From NCBI GenBank assembly GCA_026119855.1, contig JAOWBW010000483.1, forward strand, positions 372,001 to 436,000: DNA of 64,000 nucleotides, given 5' to 3'. The position numbers and the translations under genes were made by a program. Numbering within the stretch: position 1 is the first letter of the stretch; every line of letters begins with the position of its first letter. Positions 12,107 to 24,493 of the stretch are shown piece after piece. Source of the stretch: Campanula takesimana (taxonomy: Eukaryota > Streptophyta > Magnoliopsida > Asterales > Campanulaceae). Below the pieces are notes generated by a model, which was not told the DNA's origin, ran no database searches, and worked only from the letters and a program-made list of their open reading frames with translations.

Positions 12107-13650
12107 TGTTGGTCCCAGAGACACAACAAGGGTATGAAAAGAGGCTAGAGGGGGGGGGGTGAATAGCCTATTTAAAATTTCAACCCTTTTTCAAAATTCA
12201 ACCTTTATGCTTACACTTGAATTTTGCGGTAGATAAAAACCACACGGTCAAGTATAAAATGCACAGCGGAAGTTTTCGTTGAAACAAGTTAAGAGTTGGT
12301 TTTGATAAGTTCAATGCGGTAGGTTTGTTTTTGCGGTAGGTAGTGCGGTAGATGTATATGCGGTAGGTAGTAGTGCGGTAGGTTAAGGTGAGGTAGGTTG
12401 AAAGATTGAAAATTTGTGTCTTAGAGATTTTTGGCAAATGATAAGTTAGTCAGATTTTAATTTAGGCAATGAGGTAGACAAACAAACACAATTCACACTT
12501 GTTCTTAAATCTGAAAAATCAAACACTAAAAGACAAACAAAATTAATATGAACAAGTGAAGAGCAATATGAACAAGATGAACAATAAGTAAATTTGCAGA
12601 AAGGTAAAGTGCAGTAAGTAAATGACACAATGATTTGGAAAGGTTCGATCTGTTAAAAGATCTACGTCCTTTACCAAGATGGTCAGTCTTGAATTTGAAG
12701 GAGGATGTATTAATTCTCTTGAGTACAGATTACAAAGATGAAGAACTGAATTAACTCCTATTTTCTATGAAGAACAATCCTAGACTTAGACCAGTGTATC
12801 CCTAATGATTCAATCTCTGTGATTGATCAATCGGGGTGAGTGTGTGTGTAAGAATCAAGAGCTCTTTGAAATCTATATGATTTTAGAGCCTAATGAATCT
12901 TGTGTGAGAGGCTTGAGATTTGATCTTGAAGGTTGCTGGAGATTTGTTGAAGACTTGAAGGTTGAGTGCTTGAAGATTCAAAGGATTCTGGAAATCTTGA
13001 GTATGATCTTCAATCACCAAGAATTTCAACAGCAATTTCTCTCTTAGAATCTCAGCTTATTTTTCAATGAAGAATTCAAGGTCTATTTATAGCCTTGATG
13101 GAGAAACTAGCCGTTAGAAATACTTGGGGTCCAAGTTGAAGGACAATGAGCTGTTGAAATCTAATTGGAGCTCAGTCTGAGTTGTCCTTTTTTGCAGAGT
13201 CATGGTGGTCCAACTGTACTATGATGACAGTTGTATTCAAATTTGAAATTTGAATTTGCAACGTTCAAAACTAACCAAGGTAAAGACACAAGTGTGACCA
13301 TGGTTAAGTTTGAACCAACTTGAGTTTCTTCAACCATGGTTCCATGCGGTAGAGATTCACGCGGTAGGATGAAACCATGCGGCAAGGTTATCTGCGGCAA
13401 GCATAGAGAATGCGGCACCTTGGTCATGCGGTAGGTTACATGCGGTAGGCAATGGACCTACCTCATTTTTCCAGACTTAGAAAATTTTCAGCCTATCAAT
13501 CTAAAGCCTATACTATCAAGGTAGACTATTCTAAAAATGAAGTTTTAACACTTCTTACAATATATCTTAAAGTCCATAAAAGATAAAATTAGGTTATGGG
13601 ATCAATCAAATCTAGGTAATAGGAGTGGTTTATAATAAGCATACCCAACA
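12107..13650 (-). repeat. 3' LTR of copia A
   Basis: On the minus strand it starts TGTTGGGTATGC at 13650 and ends GGGACCAACA at 12107 (1544 bp). TATAAATA lies at 13091-13084 (minus). A run of Gs near 12150 and ACCGCA words (TGCGG on the plus strand) at 12229-12385 and 13344-13445 mark U5 and U3. It matches copia B's LTRs closely in the terminal 100 bp. Confidence 0.9.
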
Positions 13651-13664
13651 ATCTCCCCCTATTT
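13651..13664 (-). promoter_or_regulatory. Polypurine tract of copia A
   Basis: Minus strand AAATAGGGGGAGAT lies directly before the LTR start TGTTGGGTATG. The identical tract precedes the 3' LTR of copia B at 38758-38771. It would prime plus-strand DNA synthesis. Confidence 0.85.
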
Positions 13665-14053
13665 GATTGAGACCATTACCTACTATAACAAAGGCTAATT
13701 CATTGTACTTGGTAAAAACATGTTTTCAAGAATAAATATTTTATTAAATATCATGTCCCAAGTCAATGCACACTCTAAGCCAATGTTATAGATTTCTATC
13801 ATCCTAAAAAGAAAAAACAAATTACTAATCCTAGAAGATAGAAAAATTATTTGAAGCATTTCAAGATAAATAATCAGAGAAGAAGTAGAAATGCAACAAA
13901 CACAATAATCATACTCCAAGATGATAATCATTAAGGCAGCAGGAGTATAAGGATCTCAAAAGAGAAATATTGTTTTAAGTTACTAACCCAGAATAAAAAC
14001 ATAAAAGTAAGATTGTTTTAAGCATCAAATTTTCATGACCACATGCGGTCAGA

Positions 14054-17000
14054 TCAAATATGGTCAACATCAATGAGGTCTTCAATGAATTTTACGGCAA
14101 GAGGAAAGCGGTAAGCTGGGATATTCAATCCTGGAATCATGACTGGAGCAGTGACTCCATCTTCTTCTTCCTCTTCACCGTGAGCTTGAACATTGCCGTG
14201 ACCTGCTTCAGAAGGTTGAAAAGCTTCCTGCGCAGCTTGAATCACGCCTTGTCAATTTAGCCTGTTCATTACCGTATTGATGCGGTTGGATAGGAGGTCA
14301 ATCTTGGTAGATTGTCCTTCAATTCTGATGTTGTTGATCTCGATATGGTTGGTTTGAACCTTCATTGCTTCAGTCATCGCGGCAATCTTGGGAGTAAACT
14401 TTTCAGCAACCGTAAGAAGTGCGGTATTTGTTTGAACCATTATTTCCTCCTTTAGAGAAGATTTCAACTTCTTCAGCTCTTTGCCCAGCTCATCCTTGAC
14501 TTCAAGTTTATCAGAATTCATAGCCTTTGACAATTCTTTGCTCGCACCTTCAACACCATTGACAACACTTGTACTGATGTAATTAGTTTGCTTATGAAGG
14601 GCCTCTCTGAGTGCGGCATAAGTGAGAGCAGGATCTGCGGCAGGAGGTGCGGTAGAGCTGCTAGTTGTTCCTTGCATGATGTCTTTAACAGCCTTTGTTA
14701 TCACAACACTCTCCCCCTTAATGGTCGAAATCATTTCGGAGGGAAGTGCGGCAACATCTCGCATCAATGCGGCTTGATCAGTCTTCAGCTCAATAACCTC
14801 CTCTCGAAGCGCCACCATACTAGACACTAAAGAGTCAACCTGGGATTGAGTGTCTGCCTACATCTGAGTAAGAAGCTTGACTGCAGCAAGCAGTTCATAA
14901 ATAGATTGATTTGACTCAAGAGCAGGTGGTGCGGTCGATGGAGCTGGTGCGGTAGGGACAGGAGGCACGGTAGGAGGAACTTCAACATGTTACTCAGAAA
15001 CATTATCCCTTGGTGACATTGTCTCATCATCACCATATCTTCAACAACAACAAAAGAACCCATCTTTTCAGGAGCAATATCTTCAACATTCTCAACATCC
15101 ATATCTTTTTCTGCGGCAGACTTGTCACTTGCGGTAGAATCTCCATGTTCTTCCTCAGAACTCTCATCAACCAATCCCTTATCAATGGGCTTCTCAACAG
15201 CCTGTTCCTCTGTTTCACTTTCAGTGGCATCCTCAGACTGCTCATCCTCTTCTGCGGCAGCATCATCCTCATTCTCAGAGCCACTCACTTCTTCCATATC
15301 AGCCTCTTGGGCATCCAGAACAAAATTCTTTGAAATTTTGGGAGGGGCAACCAATATTTCTTCATCAGATGAAAGGGTTGGGGAGATTACCTCAGGTGAA
15401 GGTTGCTTAGCCACCTTAGCCTTTTTGGAGACTTTGACTGGGCTAGGGGTATGAGATCTTTTCTTGTCAAACGACTCCCCCTGACTTGGTGCTGATTTGA
15501 GGGATATAGAAGGTTTGGATTTGAGGGAAGGCACGGTAGAGTGAGGGACAACATAGGGTTGTTTTGGCGCGGCAGGTTTGGAAGAGTGGGATTTAGAGAC
15601 TTTGGATTTTGGTTGAGGTTCAGGGGATGGGGAAGGAGACATTGGAGGTGCAGTAGGAATGATCTTAGATTTTGGAGGTTTTGGAGCGGCAGGACGAACA
15701 GGTGCGGTAGGTGCAATCTTGATGCCCTGGGAAACTGGTCTTGACTTCCTTGTCGGTTCCCCAACCTTCTCTTTGCCTTTAACAGAAGTTGGAGGAGAGG
15801 GGAGTTCAACATTCTTACCCTTTTCACGAGCCTTCATTGCGGCAGCATTCTGCGGTCGAGCTCAAATGCGGCAGCCTCCACATCACTCACCATCCTTTCA
15901 CCGAGGTTGGCTTGACCTCTTTTAGAGTATTTGGGGGGAATATACTCTTCGATGGGATCTCGGAGAAGGTAAGAGCGGTACATTTCATCCCCAAAATTAC
16001 TACGGTAATTTGTCTTCATAGATTTGCGGCAGAAGTCTTTTGAGGTAGGAATTTGAACCTTATAATTCCTGTTCTGCTCATACAATTCCCTAATTCTGAT
16101 TGTGTGACTCATCAAGTAGGAAATCAACCTACTGTTCGTGCGGTACTTGGTCTCGCCTTCATCAGCCGCATCCTTATATGAGAGAATATTGGCTCGCAGG
16201 ATATCATACATGATTTGACCCCAATCTAATCGCTTGCCAAGATAAATAGCAGCAGAGATCATCCATTGAGTGTGATTAAAGTTGGCATGATTGCCAGTCT
16301 TGCATAATAGGGCATGATCTACCAGATGGCCAATATGGTACATTATTTCACCAACGTCCTTACGCTGGATTTTGAGAATGTCTGCCGTGCCTGCTAGTTT
16401 CTTAGCCAGACTAAGGGTCTCCTGCCGTGAAATTGTATCAAAGTCTTTACTTTTCTTGATTCCCACGGCATGGGCAATGTCACTAGCATCAAAGGCCAAT
16501 TGGATTCCCATAACAGTGGATTTAAGGAATTTAGGATGTGCGGCAGGCTCTTCTGGACTTTCCATTTCAACAGCCGAACTGAAGAATTCGTCAACAAAAG
16601 CAGGGAGATGAAATTCTTGAGCAAAGGTAAAGAGAGGGAGAATTCCAGATTTGTGCATGCGGCCCAAGATATTGCGGCCAATGGCATCCTTCTTGAGATC
16701 TGCATGGTCTATGACTATCCCAGGAATGAAATGGTTTAAGTCCTGAAACAAGGCAAAATTTAAAGTTTAGAAAACGAGGTAGGTCGTGCGGTCACTTGAC
16801 AAGAATGAAAGGCAATGATGGTGCGGTCAAGTGAAGCACGGTAACAAAAGGTTGCGGTAGGAAAGAGATGTTAACAACATTACCGCAAACATTGAAGTGT
16901 GACCCATACAAGATCAAAATGTGAATAGAGCAGAAACACAAATTTCAAAAGCAAGTAAATTAACAAGGATAAAAAAAGGTGAATTCATTAAGAGCACGAA

Positions 17001-17504
17001 GAACACGAAGAGGAACACCAAGAACACCATAGGTCAAACTAAACCCAGATACCCAGAAATTGACTGAAACTCAACGAAAATGCCATAGATAGAATCGGAA
17101 ATGCAAATAAAAGCACAAAATCATATCAATTTCAAGAAACAAACAACATTAAACTCAAAAATTTGAAAGGGGAAAGTATTGGAATACAGAAAATTCAAAA
17201 ACCCATTTGGCTTAAATTGAATTCAACAAACCTAGATGAAATCCTATGAAATCTACAGATATAGTAACTAGAACCAAGAATAAACAATCAACCCAAAATT
17301 CTAACTACATATAAGTAAGAAGTGAGTTGAATCTCAGAAAATGTGAAGTTTTTGGGAAATATCCATCAAGAACAAGAATGACGAGTAGCGAAAAATTCAT
17401 ACCATAACTACAACTGGAGGAGTGGATTGAGATGGAATAGAACTGGGAATCTCGTCTCTGGATTCAGTTGACTTGGAAGATTTCTTGGATTGATGTTTAG
17501 ACAT
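14054..17504 (-). pseudogene. Spliced accessory gene of copia A (broken)
   Basis: Exon 1 is 17504-17403 (34 codons, lysine/serine-rich, starting MSKHQSKKSSK) and ends ATG before donor GTATGAAT. A 660-bp intron ends TTTCAG at 16743. Exon 2 starts at 16742 in phase 0 with DLNHFIPGIVID and stays open to 15834. It then shifts frame at GACCGCAGAATG, passes a proline/lysine-rich stretch with the NLS-like KVSKKAKVAKQPSP and an acidic stretch (about 15270-15100), and shifts again to a predicted coiled coil (14827-14252). The tail holds GHGNV and IPGL. Total about 930 codons. The best block (MYHIGHLVDHALLCKTGN) has a clear counterpart in copia B. Function unknown; the position matches the env-like extra ORF of SIRE elements, but I see no signal peptide or membrane segment. 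Nuclear location is inferred from the basic motif. Confidence 0.7.
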
Positions 17505-17860
17505 TATATAGCGGTGAATCGAGAGTGAGATGAACGACGGTTTTAGAGAGAGGTTTTAGAGAGAGATATGATTTTCTGAAAAAGTGAAATGCAGTGAGTG
17601 GTGGAGTATAAAAAGGAAGTGGAACGGTTTGAGGTGGAGGGTGGTTTGCAGAGGTCAGATGATGGGAAGATGGAGGGTTAACTCTGCAAAAGGTACTGAG
17701 GTGACCTAGGTTGTCTATTCGAATTAAATGCAAGGTTACTAGGTGTCAAATCAATAGCCAATGACGGCTCATAAATAGTTTTAAGGAATAAAAATTAAAT
17801 GAAAATTTAATGCTAAAAAAAATTTGAATTAAATAAAACGAGGGAAAAGAGGAAGTTACC
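17505..17860 (-). promoter_or_regulatory. Promoter-like segment and 5' UTR of the accessory gene (copia A)
   Basis: Upstream of the exon 1 ATG on the minus strand is a CT-rich leader (CTCTCTCTAAAACCTCTCTC) and, about 100 bp from the ATG, a TATAC motif (17609-17605). Further up, TTATTTAATTCAAATT and GCCGTCATTGGCT are shared with the same region of copia B (34762-34812). The shared blocks in unlike surroundings suggest a conserved internal promoter. Transcription is not shown by sequence. Confidence 0.5.
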
Positions 17861-18220
17861 TTAATACCCTTGAGGTAGGTTAGATCTAAGCAACCTAGAT
17901 ATCTCTAAGTTAGAAAGACTTACCTGGGACTTAGAGTGCGGTAACTTGAAGATCGACCGTGACATGTGCGGTAGCTTGAGATGTCGACCGTGACATGTGC
18001 GGTCGATGAGGTCTTACCATATTTAGTCTTTTGAGAGATCATTACTGAGGTGACAAGACTTTATGAGGCAGCATAGTTGATGCGTAGACATGAGTTGCGG
18101 TCAAGTGAGTTTAGAGGTTTGTGTTATATGCTTGACCGTGAGTTGGTCTGCCGTGTACCTATCTTGATATTGAACTTTTTGACAAACATTAGTACAAGAA
18201 ATTATATGGACAAGTTTGAG
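17861..18220. repeat. ACCGCA-rich spacer between pol and accessory gene (copia A)
   Basis: Non-coding DNA with TGCGGTAACTTGA, TGCGGTAGCTTGA, TGCGGTCGATGA and TGCGGTCAAGTGA near 17936, 17963, 17996 and 18094 (ACCGCA on the sense strand). CTTGAAGATCGACCGTGACATG and a near copy form a short direct repeat. The same arrangement is seen in copia B at 34430-34680. Confidence 0.75.
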
Positions 18221-21200
18221 TTAGAGTTCAAGCATACCCATTTCTCCTCTTAGATACCTAAATCTCTTGGAATCAAGAGCCTTGGTGAGAATATCTGCAA
18301 TTTGATCATCAGTACTCACATACTCTAGGTGGATATTACCTTTTTCAACATGATCCTTGAGAAAGTGGTATTTGATATCAATGTGTTTGGTCTTGGAATG
18401 CATGACAGGGTTGTTGGAGACAGCAATGGTAGATGTATTGTCACAAAAGATTGGACAATTTTCTTCTTTGATTCCGTAGTCAACCAATTGTTGCTTCATC
18501 CACAGCACTTGGCAGCAGCAGCTTCCAGCAGCTATATATTCAGCTTCTGTGGTAGATACAGAGACTGAGGCTTGTTTCTTGCTTGCCCATGAAACTAGTC
18601 GATTTCCAAGGAAATGACAAGTTTCACTTGTGCTTTTCCTGTCAATGGTACATGCTGCGTAATCTGCATCTGAGTAACCTATAAGATCAAAAGTTGAATC
18701 TTTGGAGTACCAAAGTCCAAGGTTAATAGTCCCAGATAGATATCGAATAATTCGTTTAACAGCAATAAGATGTGCTTCTCGAGGATCAGCTTGATAACGA
18801 GCACAAACGCAAACACTAAACATGATATCTGGCCTACTAGCAGTTAAGTATAGGAGAGAGCCAATCATACCTCGATATAAGGTTTGATCAACCTTCTTAC
18901 CTTTCAAGTCTTTATCTAGCTTGTTACCAGTAGCCATAGGAGTGTCGTATGCCTTTGCATTTTCAAGTCCAAATTTCTTGATAAGATCTCTTGTGTACTT
19001 TGCTTGGTTGAGGAAGATGCCTTCAGCACATTGTTTAATTTGAAGTCCAAGGAAGAATGTCAATTCTCCCATCATGCTCATCTCAAATTTGCTTTTCATG
19101 AGTTTCTCAAAACGCTTACACAACAATTCATTAGTAGAACCAAAAATAATATCATCTACATATATTTGAACAAGTAAAGTATGATCATTATATTTAGCAA
19201 TGAATAAAGTTGTGTCGATCTTACCACGCTTGAATCCCTTTCAAGGAGAAACTTAGATAGAGTATCATACCATGCTCGTGGAGCTTGTTTGAGTCCATAT
19301 AAAGCTTTACGGAGTTTGTAGACATGATTTGGAAATTTGGGGTCTTCAAATCCGGGCGGTTGAGCAACAAAGACGGTTCTTGAAGTTCTCCGTTGAGAAA
19401 TGCACTCTTCACATCCATTTGATATAGCTTGAATCTTTTGTAAGAGGCATAAGCTAAGAATATCCTTATAGCTTCGAGTCTTGCAACGGGGGCAAATGTT
19501 TCATCATAATCAATGCCTTCTTCTTGTCTATATCCTTGTGCAACCAACCTTGCTTTATTCCTTGTGATGCTTCCATTCTCGTCCATCTTGTTTCGGAACA
19601 CCCACTTTGTACCAATCACTCCTTGATCTTGTGGCCATGGAACTAAGGTCCAAACTTTGCATCTTTCAAATTGGTTGAGCTCTTCTTGCATAGCAACAAC
19701 CCAACTTGAGTCCTGGAGTGCTTCATCAACTTTCTTAGGTTCAACTTGAGATATGAATGCGGTAAGTGCATCATAGTTTGATCTTCTTGTTCTAACACCA
19801 GAATGCAAATCACCAATGATATTCTGAATTGGGTGATCTCTGACCTCACGAACTTCTTGAGGTATGTCTGGTTGAGTTGATGGTGGTTGTAAGTCTTCTA
19901 GTGGTACATCATTTGAGCCATCCCAATCATAAGTAATTTGAGGGATAGGTTCTTCAACATTTATGGGTGTCTCAACTTCAACTCCATTTGAGGTAGCAGC
20001 AGATGAGGTAGCTTCTGGTGCTTCATATGAGGTAGGTGGAGGTGCAGTTGAGGTAGATGGGTTTCCTTGTGTTGATTGATTTTGGGGTTGAGTTGTACCT
20101 GTCTCATTTATCTCAACAAAATCATCAGCAACATTTGGAGCCATATGTGGCTCAAGAAGAGAATGTTCATCAAAAGTAACATGGACAGATTCAACTATCT
20201 TAAGAGTGGTTTTATTAAATACACGAAAAGCTTTTGAGTGTTTAGCATACCCAATAAATATACCTTCATCGGCCTTAGGAGCAAATTTACCTCGATGTTC
20301 TTTACCGTTGTAGAGTATAAAGCATTTGCATCCAAATATCTTGAAGTATGCTATGTTGGGGGTTCTTCCTCTCCAAAGTTCATAAGGAGTTTTGTTGTAG
20401 GTCTTGTTGATGAGGGATCTATTTTGAGTGAAGCATGCTGTGTTGACGGCTTCAGCCCAAAAGTATTGAGGTAGCTTTGCTTCAGCAATCATTGTCTTTC
20501 CGGCCTCTATCAACGTTCTATTCTTTCTTTCCACTACACCGTTTTGTTGTGGAACTCCAGCAGCAGAGAAGTTGTGGTCAATACCATGATCATCACAGTA
20601 TTGAGCAACACCGTTGTTCTTGAATTCTGTACCGTTGTCGGATCGAACACTAACGATGTCATCTTCTTTTTGTGTTTGGAGCTGTCTAAAGAGTGCGGTC
20701 AAAATGTCATAACAATCATCTTTGGAGCTCATCATCTCGACCCACGTATATCTTGAGTAGTCATCTACCACAACTAAGGAATATCTATTTCCTCCAATAC
20801 TTGCGGTAGAAACAGGTCCAAACAGGTCCATATGAAGTAGTTGCAAACATCTAGAAGTTGAAGGTGTCGTCTTGCTGGAGAAAGACGCTTTTGGTTGTTT
20901 GCCTAGTTGACATGCTGTGCACTTCTCATCGTGGTGATCAGCTACTTTGGGTAGACCACGAACTAGATTTTCTCTACCAATCTTGGAGAGATACTTGAAG
21001 TTTAAGTGACTTAGTCTTTTATGCCACAGCCAACTATTTTCACTAACATTCTTTGCTACAAAACAGAGATTAGAAGAAATGCAAGATGAATTAAAATCAA
21101 CAACATAAACATTTTTCTTACGAATCCCTTTGAGCAAAGTGACGCCGGATATGCCATCTTTGATGAGACAGAATTTGAAGTGAAGTGGCATTGCAATCCT

Positions 21201-21455
21201 TTGTCGCAGAACTGAGATATTGAGAGTAGATTGTGTTGTAGTCCAATAACTAGAGAGACTTCTTGGATGGTGATTTTTCCTTTACGAATGACTCCATATC
21301 CTACAGTTTCCTTTGTTATTATCTCCGAAGGTTACTGATGGCCCTTTTTCTTCACGGACATCTTCCAATAAGTTGATATCTCCGGTCATGTGCCTTGAAC
21401 AGCCACTATCGAGATACCATAAACTTGATCTATCCTTGGAGAGTCCAGCCATTAA
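18221..21455 (-). pseudogene. Copia A pol: protease, integrase, RT, RNase H
   Basis: In order on the minus strand: protease with LWYLDSGCSRHM near 21440; HHCC integrase (WHKRLSHLNFKYLS, CTACQLGKQPK) and core (LLHMDLFGPV, VVVDDYSRYTWV) in the frame 21191-19221; RT from MDVKSAFLNGELQE near 19420; YVDD box at 19162-19151; RNase H (YSDADYAACTIDRKSTS, ASVSVSTTEAEYIAAG) in the frame 19126-18221. These enzymes would copy element RNA and integrate the DNA. A one-base loss after NGELQE and further shifts near 19221 and 21191 break it. RT/RNase H is about 95% identical to copia B by hand count. Confidence 0.9.
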
Positions 21456-21520
21456 GCAGAGAACCTATAAAATAACATTTAAGAACAAGGTCCCTTTTTT
21501 TATTCTTTGGGTCCAAAGGG

Positions 21521-23811
21521 TTAGCAACTTTTGACGACCCACACCTGCCTCACAGAAGGAGGGTTACTCTTTCTGGGATTGGGTGTGAATCTCAAAAGAC
21601 ATTCAGCAGCCTTATGACCATAACCATCACACACGGAACAATGGTGGAAGCCACCCAACTGAGTTTTAACAAACTTCGTTGAAGTCTTGAGCACAACATC
21701 ATTTACTGGTATGGATGAGGTCTCCTTTACAAAATTCATCCTTTTGAACTTTGCTGCCTTGCCGCCACTTGCGGTCGACGGCTTCCTTGCGGTCGCCATC
21801 TTCCTTGGTGCGGTCGATTGACCTCGCGGCAGGATAATGCGGTAGGAGCGCCATCTACTTGCTAGAGGAAGCCTCTGCGGTAGGTTCATCCATGGCAATA
21901 CCTTTCATCTTTGCCTTGCCAGTTTGTTCTTAGGGTAGACATAGTTGAACTCTAGTTTCTTCTTTGGTTCTTGTCCTACACCCTTGAAACATGATGTTTA
22001 GCCTTCGACCTTCCAAAGTTTGCTGGGTAAATTTCTCATCTCTTTCACAACAAGATGCACATTTAAAGTTGTCATTAGTTTGAAATCCTAAGCCTTCCTT
22101 ATCACTACTGCTTTTTGGATTCTAAGATTTGGTCCATAGTGACACGAAAATTGGTCCACTCATTAGTGATCTTTTTCAAGTCATTTATCTCAGCGACCAA
22201 TTCATCATTTAACTTTTAAATATAGCATTTTGTTCTTCTAAGAAACGGTTTCGATCAGTAAGAGGAGTCATGCTCTTGATCTGCTCCTTAAGGAGGGTGA
22301 GTTAGATCTTAGTAGAGATTTCTCCGTCTTAAGCTGGAATTTCTTCCAGTTGAAAGTGCTAAAGCTTCCTTCATGCCAGAAAACTACTAATTACTGTTCA
22401 GCTTTGCAAACATCTTTTCTTGTTCATCGGGGAAATGTCAAATTGACTTGAGGTGTGGTAGACAGAACTTCCTTCACTTTGGTTTTAGTAGAAGCCTTCT
22501 TTGCTGCACTAACATCACATCTTGAAAATAGAAGTCACCATCTTTTGAACCGGAGTTAGGAATCCTTTTTCAGCAAGTTCATCGGCCGTATAACTTATCC
22601 GTTTAGGTTTTGCATTGGTGCAGCGACACGACTTTTATTATCATCCTCATCATCGGACTGACGACAGACAAATGTGACCTCTCTCAGAATCTTCATCACT
22701 TTCATCAGAGTCTGACTCTATCCAAGTAGCTAACTCTTTTGAGGTAGAGTCTTCTTCAGCCATCATTCCCTTTTGCTTTGAATACCTTGGAGTAAAGTTA
22801 CTTTTCTTCTTCATATACTCATACTTGGGAATGGACATTCTGATGCGAAGTGACCTTGGTTTCCTGCAATTAAAACAAACAAGATCTTCTTTCTTCTTGG
22901 AGAAGTTGAAGTTCTCTTTCTTCTTGAAGGGCTGCTCCTTGAAAACCTTGTTGGAGCTTTGCTTGTTGATCCGGGTCTTGCTGTCTTTCTGAACTTTTGG
23001 AATCTTTTCACGAACATAGCAAAATCATCATCATCCATATCAAGTAAATCTGATGTGGAGATTTTTGGATCTTCTTCCTCGATCACTTCTTCCTTTTGAG
23101 CAACCAACGATAAGCTCTTTGTTTTTCCTTCCATTTCAGCAATGTTGTTAAGCTTGATATCAAAGACTTTGAGGTGGCATAGAGGCTTCTGAGAGACCAT
23201 GTCATCTAGTAGCTTGGTATCTTCAGAGTGTTCCTTTGTGTAGATATTGTGAACCAAGAGCGCAAGAAAATAAACATTAATTTCTTTCTTGGTAAGCTTC
23301 TTTCCGAGTGCTGTATATAATACTCACGATCTCACAATAACGATCATAAGTGGCTCTTAGAGATTCACCGGGGATCTTAGCAAAGTTGTTGAATCTTCTT
23401 TGAATTGCAAACTTTTTGCTTTCCTTGCAAGCTTGATCTCCTTCGATGTAATCTTCAATTGCATCCCAAAGTTCTTTTGCAGTAGAACATTCCATGATCT
23501 GTCGACGCTGTGTGACGTACTCAAGGTACTTAGAAGTATACTTTTTGCTTTCACATCCATTCCAACCAGTCTTTTCTCTTCATCGGTCCATTCAGCTTTG
23601 GTTTCTTGATAGTCGGATTTGCACCATTGGTTTCTGGATCCGGATTAGCTTTTCATGGGAAGTATGGTCCAATGGTAAGACAATCACCAAGTTGCTCGTC
23701 CATGGAGTAGAACTGAGTTAGAATGCTGTGCTTCCATACGTCAAAATTATCTTCGTCGAACGCTGGAACGTGAGTGAAGTTAACCGTTGCCATAGTTTTC
23801 TGACTTGCCAT
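21521..23811 (-). pseudogene. Copia A gag with two zinc knuckles
   Basis: The start ATG is 23811 (MASQKTMATVNFTHVPAF), 60 bases inside the PBS. The Gag core (ELWDAIEDYIEGDQAC, FNNFAKIPGESLRATYDR) is split over frames 23560-23277 and a further frame to 22811. A linker with NFTPRYSKQKGMMAEED follows, then a helical region much damaged by frameshifts. A second knuckle, CSVCDGYGHKAAEC, lies at about 21640-21600. ACCGCA words sit between 21890 and 21769, just upstream of that knuckle. One-base losses (for example at 23653) inactivate it. Copia B keeps the same order and is less damaged in the helical part. Confidence 0.85.
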
Positions 23812-23869
23812 TTGAATCGGCACCCAAGCTGTTAAGCTTGGAAAAACAGAAGTTTTATAAAGGTGTTTT

Positions 23870-23881
23870 GCTCTGATACCA
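23870..23881 (-). promoter_or_regulatory. Primer-binding site of copia A (initiator tRNA-Met)
   Basis: Minus strand TGGTATCAGAGC one base inside the 5' LTR end; it is complementary to the 3' end of plant initiator tRNA-Met as in most copia elements. Confidence 0.92.
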
Positions 23882-23882
23882 T

Positions 23883-24493
23883 TGTTGGTCCAGAGACACA
23901 ACAAGGGTATGAAAAGAGGCTAGAGGGGGGGGGGTGAATAGCCTATTTAAATTTCAACCCTTTTTCAAAATTCAACCTTTATGCTTACACTTGAATTTGC
24001 GGTAGATAAAAACCACACGGTCAAGTATAAAATGCACAGCGGAAGTTTTCGTTGAAACAAGTAAGAGTTGTTTTGATAAGTTCAATGCGGTAGGTTGTTT
24101 TTGCGGTAGGTAGTGCGGTAGATGTATATGCGGTAGGTAGTAGTGCGGTAGGTTAAGGTGAGGTAGTTGAAAGATTGAAAAATTTGTGTCTTAGAGATTT
24201 TTGGCAAATGATAAGTTAGTCAGATTTTAACTTAGGCAATGAGGTAGACAAACAAACACAATTCACACTTGTTCTAAATCTGAAAGATCAAACACTAAAA
24301 GACAAACAAAATTAAAATGAACAAGTGAAGAGCAATATGAACAAGATGAAACAATAAGTAAATTTGCAGAAAGGTAAAGTGCAGTAAGTAAATGACACAA
24401 TGATTTGGAAAGGTTCGATCTGTTAAAAGATCTACGTCCTTTACCAAGATGGTCAGTCTTGGATTTTGAAGGGAGGATGTATTAATTCTCTTG
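23883..24493 (-). repeat. 5' LTR of copia A, truncated by N gap
   Basis: Plus-strand TGTTGGTCCAGAGACAC... repeats the 3' LTR from 12107 almost base for base for about 600 bp, then ends in the gap. About 930 bp of LTR is absent. ACCGCA words (as TGCGG) at 23996 and 24085-24142 are in the same places as in the other LTR. Confidence 0.9.

Larger units (their letters stand above)
12107..24493 (-). mobile_element. Copia element A, SIRE/Maximus type (5' LTR cut by gap)
   Basis: Element order on the minus strand: 5' LTR (24493 and gap to 23883), PBS (23881-23870), gag (23811-21521), pol (about 21455-18221), non-coding word-rich spacer, accessory gene (17504-14054), polypurine tract, 3' LTR (13650-12107). 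The left flank GAACC (12102-12106) would be one TSD arm; the right arm is lost beyond the gap. RT wording (GELTFFLGLQIKQ) fits the SIRE/Maximus clade, which is known for an extra ORF downstream of pol. Several frameshifts make this copy defective. It is the same family as copia B at 27172-47776. Confidence 0.9.

Noticed and set aside
15010..15454. Plus-strand ORFs over 100 codons opposite the copia A accessory gene
   Set aside because: Antisense shadows of the acidic and serine-rich coding strand.
14054..17504. Accessory protein as a classical membrane envelope glycoprotein
   Set aside because: No signal peptide, membrane helix or cysteine-rich ectodomain is visible; it has NLS-like, acidic and coiled-coil parts instead.
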